Shown: piece by piece, positions 17,583-27,108 of the stretch | Layout of the letters: every line of letters starts with the position of its first letter | Numbering within the stretch: the stretch's first letter is position 1 | Assembly (NCBI RefSeq): GCF_002975205.1 | Contig: NZ_PCOC01000002.1 | Span: forward strand, 1,503,001-1,567,000 | Source: Ochrobactrum vermis | GTDB lineage: Bacteria; Pseudomonadota; Alphaproteobacteria; Rhizobiales; Rhizobiaceae | Direction of reading: 5' to 3' | DNA: 64,000 bases | Translations under genes and position numbers: made by a program | Notes under the pieces: model-generated | The model's database searches: none | Told to the model about the DNA's origin: nothing | The model's input: only the letters and a program-made list of their open reading frames with translations

Positions 17583-18819
17583 CCCTGCTTCTCTGGCTCA
17601 CCAACGCATATTCGAGGGCAGCGGCAAGAAGAGCAATGCGGATGGCATCAAGAACAATGCCGCCATCGAGCTCTGTCGGGCTCCCGACCAGAATAGCCAG
17701 AATATTGCCGATCCGCTGCCATGTTTCAATGTCGTGTGGCCCGAGATAATGGGTCGTACCGTACCAGATCCACGCACCGATCCAGTTGGTGGCGCGGTAG
17801 AGAACGATAAAGGACAGCAAGGTTCCAAGCCCTGCCCCAACGACCAGTCTCAGGCAAGTCCAGACAGGACGATAGCGGCTGCGATAACCGCCCAGATAAT
17901 GTGCTGCGAAATCGCTCAACCATTTCCGGAAGGTTGTTCCACGTGATGGGGCCGGCGGAACCGGCGCTTTCTTGGCTGACAGATCATAGCCGTAAATGAT
18001 TGCAGCCATCACCAGCCAGACCATCGGCAACAGTGCATAGAAGAACAGATTCTGCGCCTGTACCCAAAAGCTCGGCTGCCGGAACTCTACCGGCACAAAA
18101 TTTTCGGCTGCGTAAGCGCTCATCGAAAACCACGCGGCACTCACATCGAAACCGTCGAGCAAAGCCCCTGCTCCGATCCAGTGAATGAGGTCATCCTTCC
18201 ATTTATCGAGCGCAAACAGACCGATGAAGATCCAGCTCGCATCTGCAGCCACGATCAGCAGACGAAGCCACGGCGAATGGACCCTTTCATTGGCACGTTT
18301 GGCAATCCAGCGGATCAGCCAGCAAACGAGAATTGCTGCGATCAGGCTACCCGAACGCACAAGGTCGAATATCTGCATCTTCTCGCCGAAGGCCGTTCGC
18401 TCGAATGCAAGCCGCGAATATTCGCGTACCGTATCGCCGAGAAATCCCCATGCCGCGTAATAAGCAAAGAACGGCAGGATGACGGCTGCCGTCACCATCA
18501 GCATACGGTCGGCCTTGCGATTGTCGGGCGAGGATGCCGTGCCTCCCGCAGCAGTCTGGCGCAAGGTGGCAAGGGCTGGCAATCCGGGGCGCAAAGTAGC
18601 GAACATCGTCACCACGACGAGCAGCTTGACCAGAACGACAAGCGAGAGAACGACCATTCCGGCCAGCGGAAAATATCCGCCTGCGCGCACCGCAGCATCA
18701 AGCAGAAGGTCGCGCGCAATATAGCCCAGTGCGCCGATCAGCAGCAACTGGGGCCAGAAGCGAGCCAGAAGACGGGCTGTCAGAGCGATCAGACCGCCTA
18801 TATCCTTGAGCATCGTCAT
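17542..18819 (-). CDS. Polytopic membrane protein, function unknown
   Basis: A 425-residue protein with about eight to nine hydrophobic segments, mostly in 20-75, 105-125, 155-175, 185-205, 265-290, 320-350 and 380-405, joined by charged loops. No transporter or enzyme motif is recognised. A cytoplasmic loop near 75-100 is polar and a basic linker follows TM6 (YDLSAKKAPVPPAPSRG). It faces the three-gene anchored-protein operon and overlaps its last gene by 41 bases at the 3-prime end. A shared function is an inference from position only. Start: the ATG at 18819, or the ATG six bases further in; the ribosome site is weak for both. Confidence 0.7.
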   Translation of the reverse strand: MTMLKDIGGLIALTARLLARFWPQLLLIGALGYIARDLLLDAAVRAGGYFPLAGMVVLSLVVLVKLLVVVTMFATLRPGLPALATLRQTAAGGTASSPDNRKADRMLMVTAAVILPFFAYYAAWGFLGDTVREYSRLAFERTAFGEKMQIFDLVRSGSLIAAILVCWLIRWIAKRANERVHSPWLRLLIVAADASWIFIGLFALDKWKDDLIHWIGAGALLDGFDVSAAWFSMSAYAAENFVPVEFRQPSFWVQAQNLFFYALLPMVWLVMAAIIYGYDLSAKKAPVPPAPSRGTTFRKWLSDFAAHYLGGYRSRYRPVWTCLRLVVGAGLGTLLSFIVLYRATNWIGAWIWYGTTHYLGPHDIETWQRIGNILAILVGSPTELDGGIVLDAIRIALLAAALEYALVSQRSRATSEPDAQAVPQA

Positions 18820-18887
18820 GGCCGCAGTTTAGCCAGCTGAATGGTAGGGCTCAACATATTTTATTTGTCTAATATATACTCATTCAC

Positions 18888-20057
18888 TCATCCGCGCCGC
18901 GCACCGGACGAAACAATGTCGAGATAGACGGCCAGAACAAGAATGCTCCCCTTGATGATCTGCTGCCAGAACGTATCGACGCCCAGCATGGACATGCCGT
19001 TGTCGAGGCTCGACATAATGAGCGCGCCAACCAGTGCACCGAGCACCGAGCCGACACCGCCACGCATGGAAGTCCCGCCGATGAAGCAGGAGGCAATGGC
19101 GTCGAGTTCGCCGCCCATGCCTGCCGATGGCGTTCCTGCCGCGAGGCGCGAGGTTGTCGTCAGGCCAGCTACTGCCGCCATCAGCCCCATAAGCGCAAAG
19201 ACCGCCATCTTGACGAAGTTTACATTCACGCCTGAAAAGCGGGTCGCTTCGGTGTTCGAACCAACCGCATAGATGTGACGACCGAACACCGTTTGTTTCG
19301 CGATGACGGTGAAGACACCAAGGATCACCAGCAGGATCAGGACCGGGACCGGTACGCCCTGATAGCTGTTGAGGATCAGGATGAAGCCGAGGATAAGGAT
19401 TCCGATACCAAGAAGCCTTCCGACTTCCATACCGGATGAAAGCGTCTGGAGATTATGCTTGCGCTTGCTTGCCCGCGTGCGCAGCGTCATCAGGATCAGC
19501 ACGCCGAACAGGGCAATGGCACAGAGATTGCCAAGCCAGCCCGGAAGATAGCCCTGCCCGATATATTTGAACCCCGGCGATATCGGCGCGATGGTGACGC
19601 CGCCCATAATGCCCAGCACGATACCGCGAAAGACGAGTTGGCCGCCGAGCGTGACAATGAAGGACGGTATGCCGAGATAGGCGGTCAACCATCCATTGAA
19701 AGCGCCAAGCGCCACACCGAGAACGAGAACCGTACTGATCGTCGCCCACAACGGCCACCCATAAATCACGTCGAGAACGGCGGCGATACCGCCCAGAAGC
19801 CCCAGAAGTGCACCGACCGAAAGGTCTATTTCACCGGCAACAATGACGAACACCATCGCGGATGCGAGCATTCCGGTAATGGCCATCTGGCGCAGGAGAT
19901 TGGAAAAGTTGCGCGCGGTCAGAAACTGCGAACGGCCCATCTCGGGATCGTAAGTGAGGATCGCAAACAATGCCCAGATGAGGGCAACCACGATCAGCAG
20001 AGCGACGATCTTGTATTCCGCCAGAAACTTTCGAAGGCTTTTGCCCGTCAATGTCAT
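18888..20057 (-). CDS. xylH: D-xylose ABC transporter permease
   Basis: A 389-residue inner-membrane permease of the BPD_transp_2 family with about ten helices. Hallmarks are GEIDLSVGALLGLLGGIAAV near residues 75-95, the VTLGGQLVFRGI element and the C-terminal GGTSMRGGVGSVLGALVGAL. The length matches XylH, which is longer than ribose-type permeases. The start is the ATG at 20057; a GTG at 20066 in the same frame is possible. It is the last gene of xylF-xylG-xylH, and the 92 bases before it contain a partial copy of the intergenic repeat. It imports D-xylose delivered by XylF using ATP hydrolysis by XylG. Confidence 0.92.
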   Translation of the reverse strand: MTLTGKSLRKFLAEYKIVALLIVVALIWALFAILTYDPEMGRSQFLTARNFSNLLRQMAITGMLASAMVFVIVAGEIDLSVGALLGLLGGIAAVLDVIYGWPLWATISTVLVLGVALGAFNGWLTAYLGIPSFIVTLGGQLVFRGIVLGIMGGVTIAPISPGFKYIGQGYLPGWLGNLCAIALFGVLILMTLRTRASKRKHNLQTLSSGMEVGRLLGIGILILGFILILNSYQGVPVPVLILLVILGVFTVIAKQTVFGRHIYAVGSNTEATRFSGVNVNFVKMAVFALMGLMAAVAGLTTTSRLAAGTPSAGMGGELDAIASCFIGGTSMRGGVGSVLGALVGALIMSSLDNGMSMLGVDTFWQQIIKGSILVLAVYLDIVSSGARRG

Positions 20058-20074
20058 ATCATGCACCGGTCAAA

Positions 20075-20138
20075 TTAGAGCATTTCCAGCAAAGGCGTGA
20101 AACGGTTTTGCGTTCGGAAAATGCTTGAAAACAAACAG
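20075..20138 (-). repeat. Partial Bru-RS-like palindromic repeat between xylG and xylH
   Basis: The stretch begins TTAGAGC and contains GTGAAACGGTTTT, matching the reverse complement of one half of the full repeat at 47416-47520, with further scattered identity up to AACAAA. It lies inside the transcribed xylG-xylH spacer. The other half of the element is missing. It is probably a decayed copy. Confidence 0.6.
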
Positions 20139-20149
20139 TTAATCGAGGG

Positions 20150-21685
20150 TCAGGCTGCATTGGTTATCGGCTTGCCGATTGCGGCAGCAAGCACCTTCTC
20201 CTGGGTAAGGTTTTCATTGGGGAAATCGCCGCGCAGCCTGCCCTCGCCGATCACGAGAACACGATCGCTGATGCCGAGAACTTCCGGCATTTCGGAAGAG
20301 ACCATCAGCACAGCAACGCCCTGTTTCGCGAGCGCGAAGATCAATTTGTAGATTTCATATTTGGCGCCAACGTCGACACCACGTGTCGGCTCATCCAGAA
20401 TGAGCACCTTGGGGTCTGGCAGCATCATTTTCGAAAGCACCGCTTTCTGCTGGTTGCCGCCCGACAGGGAAGCAATTTCCAGCATCGGGTCTGCCGTCTT
20501 GACCTTGAGGCGCAGAATTTCGCGCTGGATCGTGGCCAGCTCCGCTTCCTTGTTCAGCAGTCCGCGCAAGGAAAACCGGTCCAGCACCGAGACCGTCATA
20601 TTGTAGCCCACCGGCATGATGGGCAGGATGCCATCCTTCTTGCGGTCTTCCGGCACCATGCAGATACCCTGACGGACCGCATCGCGCGGTGTGCGGATTT
20701 TCAGTTCTTTGCCTTCCAGAAAGACCTGGCCCTCATGCGCTCCGGGCCAGACACCGAACAGGCTGGACACCAGTTCCGTCCGTCCCGCACCGACCAGCCC
20801 GGCAATGCCGAGGATTTCCCCCCGCCGAAGTGCGAACGAAACATTGTCGACCACCTTGCGATCCGGGTTGGTCACATCCCAGCAATTGATGTTGCGCGCC
20901 TCGAAAATGACCTCGCCAATATCATGTGGTTCTCGCGGAAACAGGTTCTTCATCTCGCGACCCACCATCATGGTGATGATGGCAGGCGTGCTGAGTTCTG
21001 CCATCGGCTTCGTACCGATATGCGTTCCGTCACGAATGACGGTCACCGTGTCTGAAATTTCCGCCACTTCATCCAGCTTGTGGGAAATGTAGACGCAGGC
21101 CATGCCTTGTGCCTTGAAGTCCTTGATAAGATCGAGAAGGACACGCGTTTCGGATGCCGTCAGCGCGGATGTCGGCTCATCCAGAATGAGCAGCTTCGCA
21201 TTCTTGTTGATTGCCTTTGCAATCTCGATGAGCTGCTGCTTGCCGCCCGGATAATGATAGACCGGGAGCGCAACGTTGATGTCGTGGATCTTGAGACGCG
21301 CCAGAAGTTCCGTCGCGCGTGCATTCATCTGGTCATAATCGATGAAGCCGCCGCTTGTCGGCTCCGATCCCAGAAAGATGTTCTCCGCGACCGACAGATG
21401 CGGCACCATCATCAGTTCCTGATGGATGATGACGATGCCTGCGGCCTCGGTATCGCGAATGCCCGCCGCCTTCAGCTCCTGTCCTTCCCAGAAAATCTCG
21501 CCGGTCCAGGTGCCATGCGGATAGACGCCAGAAAGCACTTTCATCAGCGTGGATTTGCCTGCGCCGTTCTCGCCGCACAGACCAACACACTCGCCCGCGC
21601 GCACCTTCAGGTAAATACCATCAAGCGCTTTCACGCCGTTGAAGTCCTTACCGATATTACGCATCTCTAGAAGATATTCGGACAT
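20150..21685 (-). CDS. xylG: D-xylose ABC transporter ATP-binding protein
   Basis: A 511-residue sugar-type ABC ATPase with two nucleotide-binding domains. The first Walker A is GENGAGKS at residues 38-45. The first half has a divergent signature, [14 protein letters not shown], before [11 protein letters not shown]. The second domain has the usual degenerate [10 protein letters not shown] loop, then a full signature [14 protein letters not shown] and [16 protein letters not shown]. The start is the ATG at 21685 ([10 protein letters not shown]); the frame is open to 21802 but that extension has no domain content. The gene follows xylF after about 160 bases that contain two hairpins. It powers XylH. 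Confidence 0.93.
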   Translation of the reverse strand: MSEYLLEMRNIGKDFNGVKALDGIYLKVRAGECVGLCGENGAGKSTLMKVLSGVYPHGTWTGEIFWEGQELKAAGIRDTEAAGIVIIHQELMMVPHLSVAENIFLGSEPTSGGFIDYDQMNARATELLARLKIHDINVALPVYHYPGGKQQLIEIAKAINKNAKLLILDEPTSALTASETRVLLDLIKDFKAQGMACVYISHKLDEVAEISDTVTVIRDGTHIGTKPMAELSTPAIITMMVGREMKNLFPREPHDIGEVIFEARNINCWDVTNPDRKVVDNVSFALRRGEILGIAGLVGAGRTELVSSLFGVWPGAHEGQVFLEGKELKIRTPRDAVRQGICMVPEDRKKDGILPIMPVGYNMTVSVLDRFSLRGLLNKEAELATIQREILRLKVKTADPMLEIASLSGGNQQKAVLSKMMLPDPKVLILDEPTRGVDVGAKYEIYKLIFALAKQGVAVLMVSSEMPEVLGISDRVLVIGEGRLRGDFPNENLTQEKVLAAAIGKPITNAA

Positions 21686-21748
21686 CGCATATGACCTTGC
21701 GGTGATGCTACAGACAGCGCTGTCAGCAGCAGTCTCAACAGTTCGGTA

Positions 21749-21830
21749 GGGCCAGAAGCCGGACTTTGATTTCCAGACTTCCGGCCCCACTATTCTTGAC
21801 ATTCCATCGCCGACGTCACGCCCGGCGATG
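21749..21830 (-). promoter_or_regulatory. Two intercistronic hairpins between xylF and xylG
   Basis: In the minus-strand RNA, 21778-21787 pairs with 21749-21758 over ten bases with one G-U wobble, and 21823-21830 pairs perfectly with 21805-21812 over eight bases. Neither is followed by a U run. The position directly after a binding-protein gene is where stabilising or processing hairpins often lie, allowing the receptor to be made in excess over the ATPase and permease. Confidence 0.5.
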
Positions 21831-21844
21831 CCCGTCAGGATGGC

Positions 21845-22864
21845 TTACTTCCCTTCAATTTGTTCCTTGGTGTAGAAGCCGTCCTGAATATAAATGTCGA
21901 TATTGTCCTTGGTCACGGCAGTCGGCGTCAGCAGAAGCGTGTCGACCTGCTTGCCACCATTATCCAGCTTGGAATTGAATTCAGGCGTTTCGCCCTTGAC
22001 CATCTGGACAGTCAGCTTGGCGGCTTCCGACGCGATGAGCTTCAGCGGCTTGTAGACCGTCACGGTCTGCGTACCGTCGATCAGACGCTTGACGGCGGCA
22101 AGGTCGCTATCCTGTCCGGAAACAGCGGTCTTTCCGGCCAGTCCCTGCGCAGCAAGCGCCTGGATAGCGCCGCCAGCGGTACCGTCATTCGAAGCCACAA
22201 CGGCATCGATCTTGTTCTGCGCAGCCGTCAGAGCGTTTTCCATAATGGAAAGTGCTTCTGTCGGGCTCCATTCCTTGACCCATTGCGAGCCGATGACCTT
22301 CACCTTGCCGGAATCGATGGCTTCCTTGAGGGCCTTTTCCTGCCCGGCACGAAGCAGCTTGGCGTTGTTATCCGTCGGCGAGCCACCGAGGAGATAATAG
22401 TTGCCTTCCGGCTTAGCCTTCAGAACGGCTTCCGCCTGCATGAAACCGACGCGCTCATTGTCGAACGAGATATAGGCATCGATATCGGCATTGAGTATCA
22501 GACGATCATAGGAGAGAACCTTGATTCCGGATGCCTTGGCGTCAGCAACAACCGCATCGAAAACCTTCGAGTTCATCGGCACGATGACGATGGCGTCAAC
22601 GCCCTGCGCAATCAGGTTTTCAACCTGCTTGACCTGCTTTTCCTCGTTGCCGTCAGCCGACTGCACATTGACTTTGGCACCCAGCTTCTCAGCCGCTTCA
22701 ATGAAATAATCGCGGTCACGCGCCCAGCGCTCGACGCGAAGATCGTCGATGGAAAAGCCGATGACCGGATTTTCCGGCGAAGCATAGACCGGCGTTGACG
22801 CCATGGCACCAATACCCAAAGCAGCGGCAACCAGCGCGCCGGTCAGAAAATTACGACGTTTCAT
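21845..22864 (-). CDS. xylF: D-xylose-binding periplasmic protein
   Basis: A 339-residue periplasmic receptor of the XylF/RbsB fold. The signal peptide is residues 1-28 (KRRNFLTGALVAAALGIGAMAS). The mature part begins PVIGFSIDDLRVERWARDRDYF, which closely matches XylF, and continues with VIVPMNSKVFDAVVADAK, LSYDRLILNADIDAYISFDNERVG and AVSGQDSDLAAVKRLIDGTQ. The start ATG at 22864 has GGAGGAG eight bases upstream. It is the first gene of the operon and is divergent from xylR, 296 bases away. It binds xylose in the periplasm and docks on XylGH. Confidence 0.94.
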   Translation of the reverse strand: MKRRNFLTGALVAAALGIGAMASTPVYASPENPVIGFSIDDLRVERWARDRDYFIEAAEKLGAKVNVQSADGNEEKQVKQVENLIAQGVDAIVIVPMNSKVFDAVVADAKASGIKVLSYDRLILNADIDAYISFDNERVGFMQAEAVLKAKPEGNYYLLGGSPTDNNAKLLRAGQEKALKEAIDSGKVKVIGSQWVKEWSPTEALSIMENALTAAQNKIDAVVASNDGTAGGAIQALAAQGLAGKTAVSGQDSDLAAVKRLIDGTQTVTVYKPLKLIASEAAKLTVQMVKGETPEFNSKLDNGGKQVDTLLLTPTAVTKDNIDIYIQDGFYTKEQIEGK

Positions 22865-23160
22865 GCAAATCTCCTCCAAACACCACCGGCTTGCTACCGG
22901 CTGATACCAAACCTCGCCCCCGAACGTATTCCGCCCCCGGAGTTCGGCACAACAAAACAGCCCTCTTCAGAGCCGCTTATTCTTGAATGGCTGATCCTCC
23001 CAAAGGCGCTACGCGCCAAGATCACTCCATCAGGACAACGTGCAAAAGACACACTGCCCCATCCTCGGAAAACATTGATACGTGAAGAAAAATGAATAGC
23101 AAGCATTTTTTGATTTACGTACCTCATTTTTGATCTTATGGTCCGCGTCGAGGAGCGAGG
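22865..23160. promoter_or_regulatory. xylF/xylR divergent control region
   Basis: A 296-base region without a gene, holding the promoters of xylFGH (leftward) and xylR-xylB-xylA (rightward). A 13-base hairpin GGCGC-TAC-GCGCC lies at 23005-23017 and ACCGGCT is directly repeated near 22886-22903. The right third is A+T-rich and contains a dyad at 23111-23126, which I read as the operator for the LacI-type regulator. Exact promoter boxes could not be fixed by eye. Confidence 0.6.
23111..23126. promoter_or_regulatory. Candidate XylR operator, TACGTA-centred dyad
   Basis: TGATTTACGTACCTCA is an imperfect palindrome about the central CG (six of eight positions match between half-sites), the form typical of LacI-family operators. 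It ends 34 bases before the xylR start. Thirteen bases of it (TTTACGTACCTCA) recur, in reverse complement, upstream of the second sugar ABC operon at 33290-33302. Confidence 0.55.
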
Positions 23161-24192
23161 ATGAAACCTACAGTCCATGATATAGCCAGAACAGCGGGTG
23201 TCAGCCTTGCCACGGTCGACCGTGTGCTGAACGAACGTCCGGGTGTAAGAGCGAAGACGCGCGACCGGGTTACGGCGGCGATGAACACGCTCGGCTACGT
23301 GCGAGATGTGGGTGCTGCCAACCTTGCACGCGGCAGGCTTTATCAGTTCGATTTTATTTTGCCGGACAATGAAAATACCTTCATGCTGAGCCTGCGCGCG
23401 GAACTGCAATCCGCAGCCGAACGGGCATTGGCCGAGCGTGTTCTAATCAACATCGTGCTTGTTCCCGCATTCGATGAATCTGCACTTGTCGCAGCGCTCG
23501 ACGAGTGTGCCACACGTAAGCCCGATGGCGTTGCGTTCGTGGCAGTAGACACCAATCCTGTGCGAGAGGCCTGCGCCCGACTGGACGAACAAGGCGTTCA
23601 TGCAGTCACGCTTGTATCGGACCTCGGACATTCCACACGGACGCATTATGTCGGCGTCGATAACGGTGCGGCTGGGCGTACGGCAGCGCGGCTTTTGGGG
23701 CTTTTTGCCAACGGAACGGAGGGCGCGCTAGCAGTCGTCGCCGGTTCATTGAAAGTCCGCGACCATCAGGAACGTTTCGACGGTTTTACAGCGGCCATGA
23801 AAGCGGACTTTCCGGGCCGCGAGATATTGCCCGTGCTGGAAGGCTTCGACGAAGGCCCGCGTGTGGAAAAACTTGTCGGCAAGCTGCTTGATGAACGCAG
23901 TGACATTGCCGGGATCTATAGCCTTGGTGCGGGCAATAGCGGCCTGGTGAAGGCATTGGTAAAACAAACTTCCAACCGACCGCTTGTCATTGCACATGAA
24001 CGCGACAACGTGACCTCGCAAGCGTTGACCGATGGGATCATCCATGCGGTGCTGGCGCAGGATGCGGGACATGAAATCCGTAGCGCCATCCGGGTTCTGA
24101 AAGCATCGGCGGACCGTTTGGCAATCGTTCCGGGGCAGGAACACATCCGCATCGAAATTTTCCTCAAAGACAACCTGCCGCACTTCGACTGA
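23161..24192 (+). CDS. xylR: LacI family regulator of the xylose genes
   Basis: A 343-residue LacI-type repressor. The N-terminal helix-turn-helix and hinge are at residues 3-55 (VHDIARTAGVSLATVDRVLN, then RPGVRAKTRDRV). The ligand-binding domain at 60-340 is of the periplasmic-binding-protein type seen in sugar-responsive members. The start ATG at 23161 has GAGGAGCGAGG upstream. It heads the plus-strand xylR-xylB-xylA unit and is divergent from xylF. The symbol follows context: this is a LacI-type XylR, not the AraC-type protein of enterobacteria. It probably represses both divergent operons until xylose binds. Confidence 0.85.
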   Translation: MKPTVHDIARTAGVSLATVDRVLNERPGVRAKTRDRVTAAMNTLGYVRDVGAANLARGRLYQFDFILPDNENTFMLSLRAELQSAAERALAERVLINIVLVPAFDESALVAALDECATRKPDGVAFVAVDTNPVREACARLDEQGVHAVTLVSDLGHSTRTHYVGVDNGAAGRTAARLLGLFANGTEGALAVVAGSLKVRDHQERFDGFTAAMKADFPGREILPVLEGFDEGPRVEKLVGKLLDERSDIAGIYSLGAGNSGLVKALVKQTSNRPLVIAHERDNVTSQALTDGIIHAVLAQDAGHEIRSAIRVLKASADRLAIVPGQEHIRIEIFLKDNLPHFD

Positions 24193-24228
24193 CGCGCGGG
24201 CGACAACGCCTTTCCAACAGGAGCAAAT

Positions 24229-25686
24229 ATGTATCTCGGACTCGATCTAGGAACATCCGGTGTCAAGGCGCTGTTGATCGATGACGGGCAGACAGTGATC
24301 GGCTCAGCCCATGGCGAGCTGGACGTTTCGCGACCTCATCCCGGCTGGAGCGAGCAGGACCCTGCGCAGTGGATCAAGGCTTGCCGCACGGCAATTGATG
24401 GCCTGCGCTCTGCCCATCCGAAAGAATTCTCGGCGATTGCCGGCATCGGTCTTTCTGGCCAGATGCACGGTGCTACCCTGTTGGATGAACAGGACCAGGT
24501 GCTTCGCCCTTGTATCCTCTGGAACGACACCCGCAGCTATCGCGAAGCCGCCCAGCTCGATGCCGATCCGGCATTTCGCACCATAACCGGCAATATAGTC
24601 TTTCCGGGCTTTACCGCCCCAAAACTGGTCTGGGTTGCCAATAACGAACCCGATATTTTCGCGCGCACTCGCAAGGTTCTGTTGCCGAAAGACTATCTGC
24701 GTCTCTGGCTGACCGGCGAATATGTCTCGGACATGTCGGATTCGGCAGGCACAAGCTGGCTCGATACCGGTGAACGCCGTTGGTCGCGCGAACTTCTGGA
24801 CAAGACGAACCTCGACGAGAGCCAGATGCCGCGTCTTGCCGAAGGTACAGACGCAACCGGGCGGCTGCGGGCCGAACTGGCCGCAGAATGGGGCATTGCC
24901 GGTCAGCCCGTTGTGGCTGGAGGCGCTGGCGACAATGCGGCCTCGGCCTGCGGCATGGGTACGGTCAAACCCGGCCATGCTTTTGTTTCGCTCGGCACCT
25001 CGGGCGTGCTCTTCGCCGCAAACGGCGCCTATCAGCCGAAGCCGGAAAGTGCGGTTCATGCCTTCTGTCACGCCCTGCCCGACACCTGGCACCAGATGGG
25101 CGTCATTCTGTCCGCGGCAAGCGCGCTCGACTGGTATGCGCGGCTTGTCGGCAAAACGGCCCATGAACTTGATCAGGGACTCGGCGACACGTTGAATGCG
25201 CCAGGCAGCGCAACGTTCCTGCCCTACCTCTCTGGCGAGCGCACTCCGTATAATGATGCGAAGATACGGGGTGTTTTCACCGGTCTCGATCATGAATCGG
25301 ATCAGCGGGCATTGGCTCAAGCAGTGCTTGAAGGGGTCGCCTTCGCAATCCGTGACAATCTCGCCGCACTGCAATCGGCTGGCACAGATATCAAGTCACT
25401 CACCGCAGTTGGTGGCGGCTCGCGCTCCATTTATTGGCTGAAAGCAATCGCGACCGCTTTGAATGTGCCGATTGCATTGCCGGAGGAAGGCGACTTCGGC
25501 GGCGCATTTGGTGCGGCGCGGCTGGGTCTCATCGCCGCTACAGGCGCAGATCCGTTCGCAATCTGCACACCGCCACGCACAGAACGCACGATAGAGCCGG
25601 AAGCCACCCTGCTCCCGGCCTATGAGGAAGCCTATCAGCGCTATCACGCTCTTTATCCGGCACTTCACGCCCTCGCCGGTCAGTGA
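24229..25686 (+). CDS. xylB: Xylulokinase
   Basis: A 485-residue FGGY-family sugar kinase that converts D-xylulose plus ATP to D-xylulose 5-phosphate. Seen: N-terminal phosphate loop LDLGTSGVKALLID (5-18), GLSGQMHG (74-81) typical of xylulokinases, the catalytic aspartate at Asp235 within GGAGDNAASACG, and C-terminal TAVGGGSRS with the FGGAFGAARLG element. The length equals the family norm. The start ATG at 24229 has AGGAG upstream, 36 bases after xylR. The product enters the pentose phosphate pathway. Confidence 0.95.
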   Translation: MYLGLDLGTSGVKALLIDDGQTVIGSAHGELDVSRPHPGWSEQDPAQWIKACRTAIDGLRSAHPKEFSAIAGIGLSGQMHGATLLDEQDQVLRPCILWNDTRSYREAAQLDADPAFRTITGNIVFPGFTAPKLVWVANNEPDIFARTRKVLLPKDYLRLWLTGEYVSDMSDSAGTSWLDTGERRWSRELLDKTNLDESQMPRLAEGTDATGRLRAELAAEWGIAGQPVVAGGAGDNAASACGMGTVKPGHAFVSLGTSGVLFAANGAYQPKPESAVHAFCHALPDTWHQMGVILSAASALDWYARLVGKTAHELDQGLGDTLNAPGSATFLPYLSGERTPYNDAKIRGVFTGLDHESDQRALAQAVLEGVAFAIRDNLAALQSAGTDIKSLTAVGGGSRSIYWLKAIATALNVPIALPEEGDFGGAFGAARLGLIAATGADPFAICTPPRTERTIEPEATLLPAYEEAYQRYHALYPALHALAGQ

Positions 25687-25735
25687 TGCTGCCGCACGCA
25701 ATCAGACATGACGACATTCGAACGGGAGGACACAA

Positions 25736-27043
25736 ATGAGCACCGGATTTTTCGGCGACATTCAGAAGGTTAAATACGAGGGGCCTGACAGCGACAACCC
25801 GCTGGCATTCCGTCACTATAATCCGGATGAAATCGTGCTGGGCAAACGCATGGAGGATCATCTGCGTTTCGCAGTCGCCTACTGGCATAGTTTTGCCTGG
25901 GAAGGTGGCGACCCGTTCGGCGGACGCACCTTCGACCGTCCGTGGTATTCCAACGAACTGGATGCGGCGAAGCTCAAGGCCGACGTGGCTTTCGAGTTCT
26001 TCTCCCTGCTCGGTGCGCCCTATTACTGCTTCCATGATGCCGATGTGCGGCCTGAAGGGCGCAACTTTGCTGAGAACACCCGACATCTCTACGAAATCGT
26101 CGATATTTTCGAAAAGAAGCAAGCCGAAACTGGTGTAAAGCTTCTCTGGGGCACAGCCAATTTGTTCTCCAACCGCCGCTATATGGGCGGAGCTGCAACC
26201 AATCCCGATCCGGATGTATTCGCATTCGCTGCAGCGACCGTGAAAAGCTGCATCGACGCGACGAAACGGCTTGGTGGCGAGAACTACGTGCTCTGGGGCG
26301 GTCGGGAAGGCTATGAAACGCTGCTCAATACCGATCTTGGGCGCGAACTCGACCAGATGGGCCGGTTCCTCAATCTGGTGGTCGAATACAAGCACAAGAT
26401 CGGCTTCAAGGGCACGATCCTCATCGAACCGAAGCCGCAGGAACCGACCAAGCATCAATATGATTACGATGTCGCGACGGTTTATGGCTTCCTGAAGCGC
26501 TACGGCCTCGAAAACGAAGTGAAGGTCAATATCGAGCAGGGCCACGCCATTCTGGCCGGTCACTCATTCGAACACGAATTGGCGCTTGCCCGTGCACTAG
26601 GCATTTTCGGTTCCATCGACATGAACCGAAATGACTATCAATCGGGCTGGGATACGGACCAGTTCCCGAACAATGTGCCGGAAATGGCGCTTGCCTATTA
26701 TCAGGTTCTGCTCGCAGGCGGTTTCACCACCGGCGGCACGAATTTCGACGCCAAGCTGCGTCGTCAGTCAATCGATCCGCAGGATCTACTGATCGGCCAT
26801 ATCGGCGGCATGGATTGCTGCGCGCGCGGGCTGAAAGCTGCCGCCGGAATGCTCGAAGACGGCGCATTGTCCAAGCCCCTTGACGAGCGTTATGCGGGCT
26901 GGAACGGCGATTTCGGCAAGAAGCTTTTGACCGGACTTTCGCTTGACCAGATCACCGCTGAAGTCGAAGCAAAGGACATCAACCCGCAGCCGAAATCCGG
27001 CCGTCAGGAATATCTTGAGAACGTCGTCAATCGTTACGTCTGA
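25736..27043 (+). CDS. xylA: Xylose isomerase
   Basis: A 435-residue class II xylose isomerase that converts D-xylose to D-xylulose using two divalent metals. The active-site pair His100 and Asp103 is visible in [11 protein letters not shown]. Metal-binding regions are seen in [36 protein letters not shown] and [20 protein letters not shown]. The start ATG at 25736 has GGGAGGA upstream and lies 49 bases after xylB. A strong bidirectional terminator follows at 27066. With XylB and XylFGH it completes the isomerase route for xylose. Confidence 0.97.
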   Translation: MSTGFFGDIQKVKYEGPDSDNPLAFRHYNPDEIVLGKRMEDHLRFAVAYWHSFAWEGGDPFGGRTFDRPWYSNELDAAKLKADVAFEFFSLLGAPYYCFHDADVRPEGRNFAENTRHLYEIVDIFEKKQAETGVKLLWGTANLFSNRRYMGGAATNPDPDVFAFAAATVKSCIDATKRLGGENYVLWGGREGYETLLNTDLGRELDQMGRFLNLVVEYKHKIGFKGTILIEPKPQEPTKHQYDYDVATVYGFLKRYGLENEVKVNIEQGHAILAGHSFEHELALARALGIFGSIDMNRNDYQSGWDTDQFPNNVPEMALAYYQVLLAGGFTTGGTNFDAKLRRQSIDPQDLLIGHIGGMDCCARGLKAAAGMLEDGALSKPLDERYAGWNGDFGKKLLTGLSLDQITAEVEAKDINPQPKSGRQEYLENVVNRYV

Positions 27044-27065
27044 AACGATAAATCAATGGATACAA

Positions 27066-27088
27066 AAAGGGCGCCACCGGCGCCCTTT
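27066..27088. terminator. Bidirectional intrinsic terminator between xylA and the dehydrogenase gene
   Basis: AAAGGGCGCC and GGCGCCCTTT form a perfect ten-pair stem with loop ACC. A T-rich tract follows on the plus strand (CTTTTATT), and the preceding A run gives a U run on the minus strand. It can end both converging transcripts. Confidence 0.9.
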
Positions 27089-27108
27089 CTTTTATTGCAT
27101 GTCAATTT

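Noticed and set aside
21860..22798. A 312-codon plus-strand frame inside xylF
   Set aside because: It is antisense to the xylose-binding protein and its composition is that of a shadow frame.
24304..25374. A 356-codon minus-strand frame inside xylB
   Set aside because: It is fully antisense to xylulokinase and shows no family motif.
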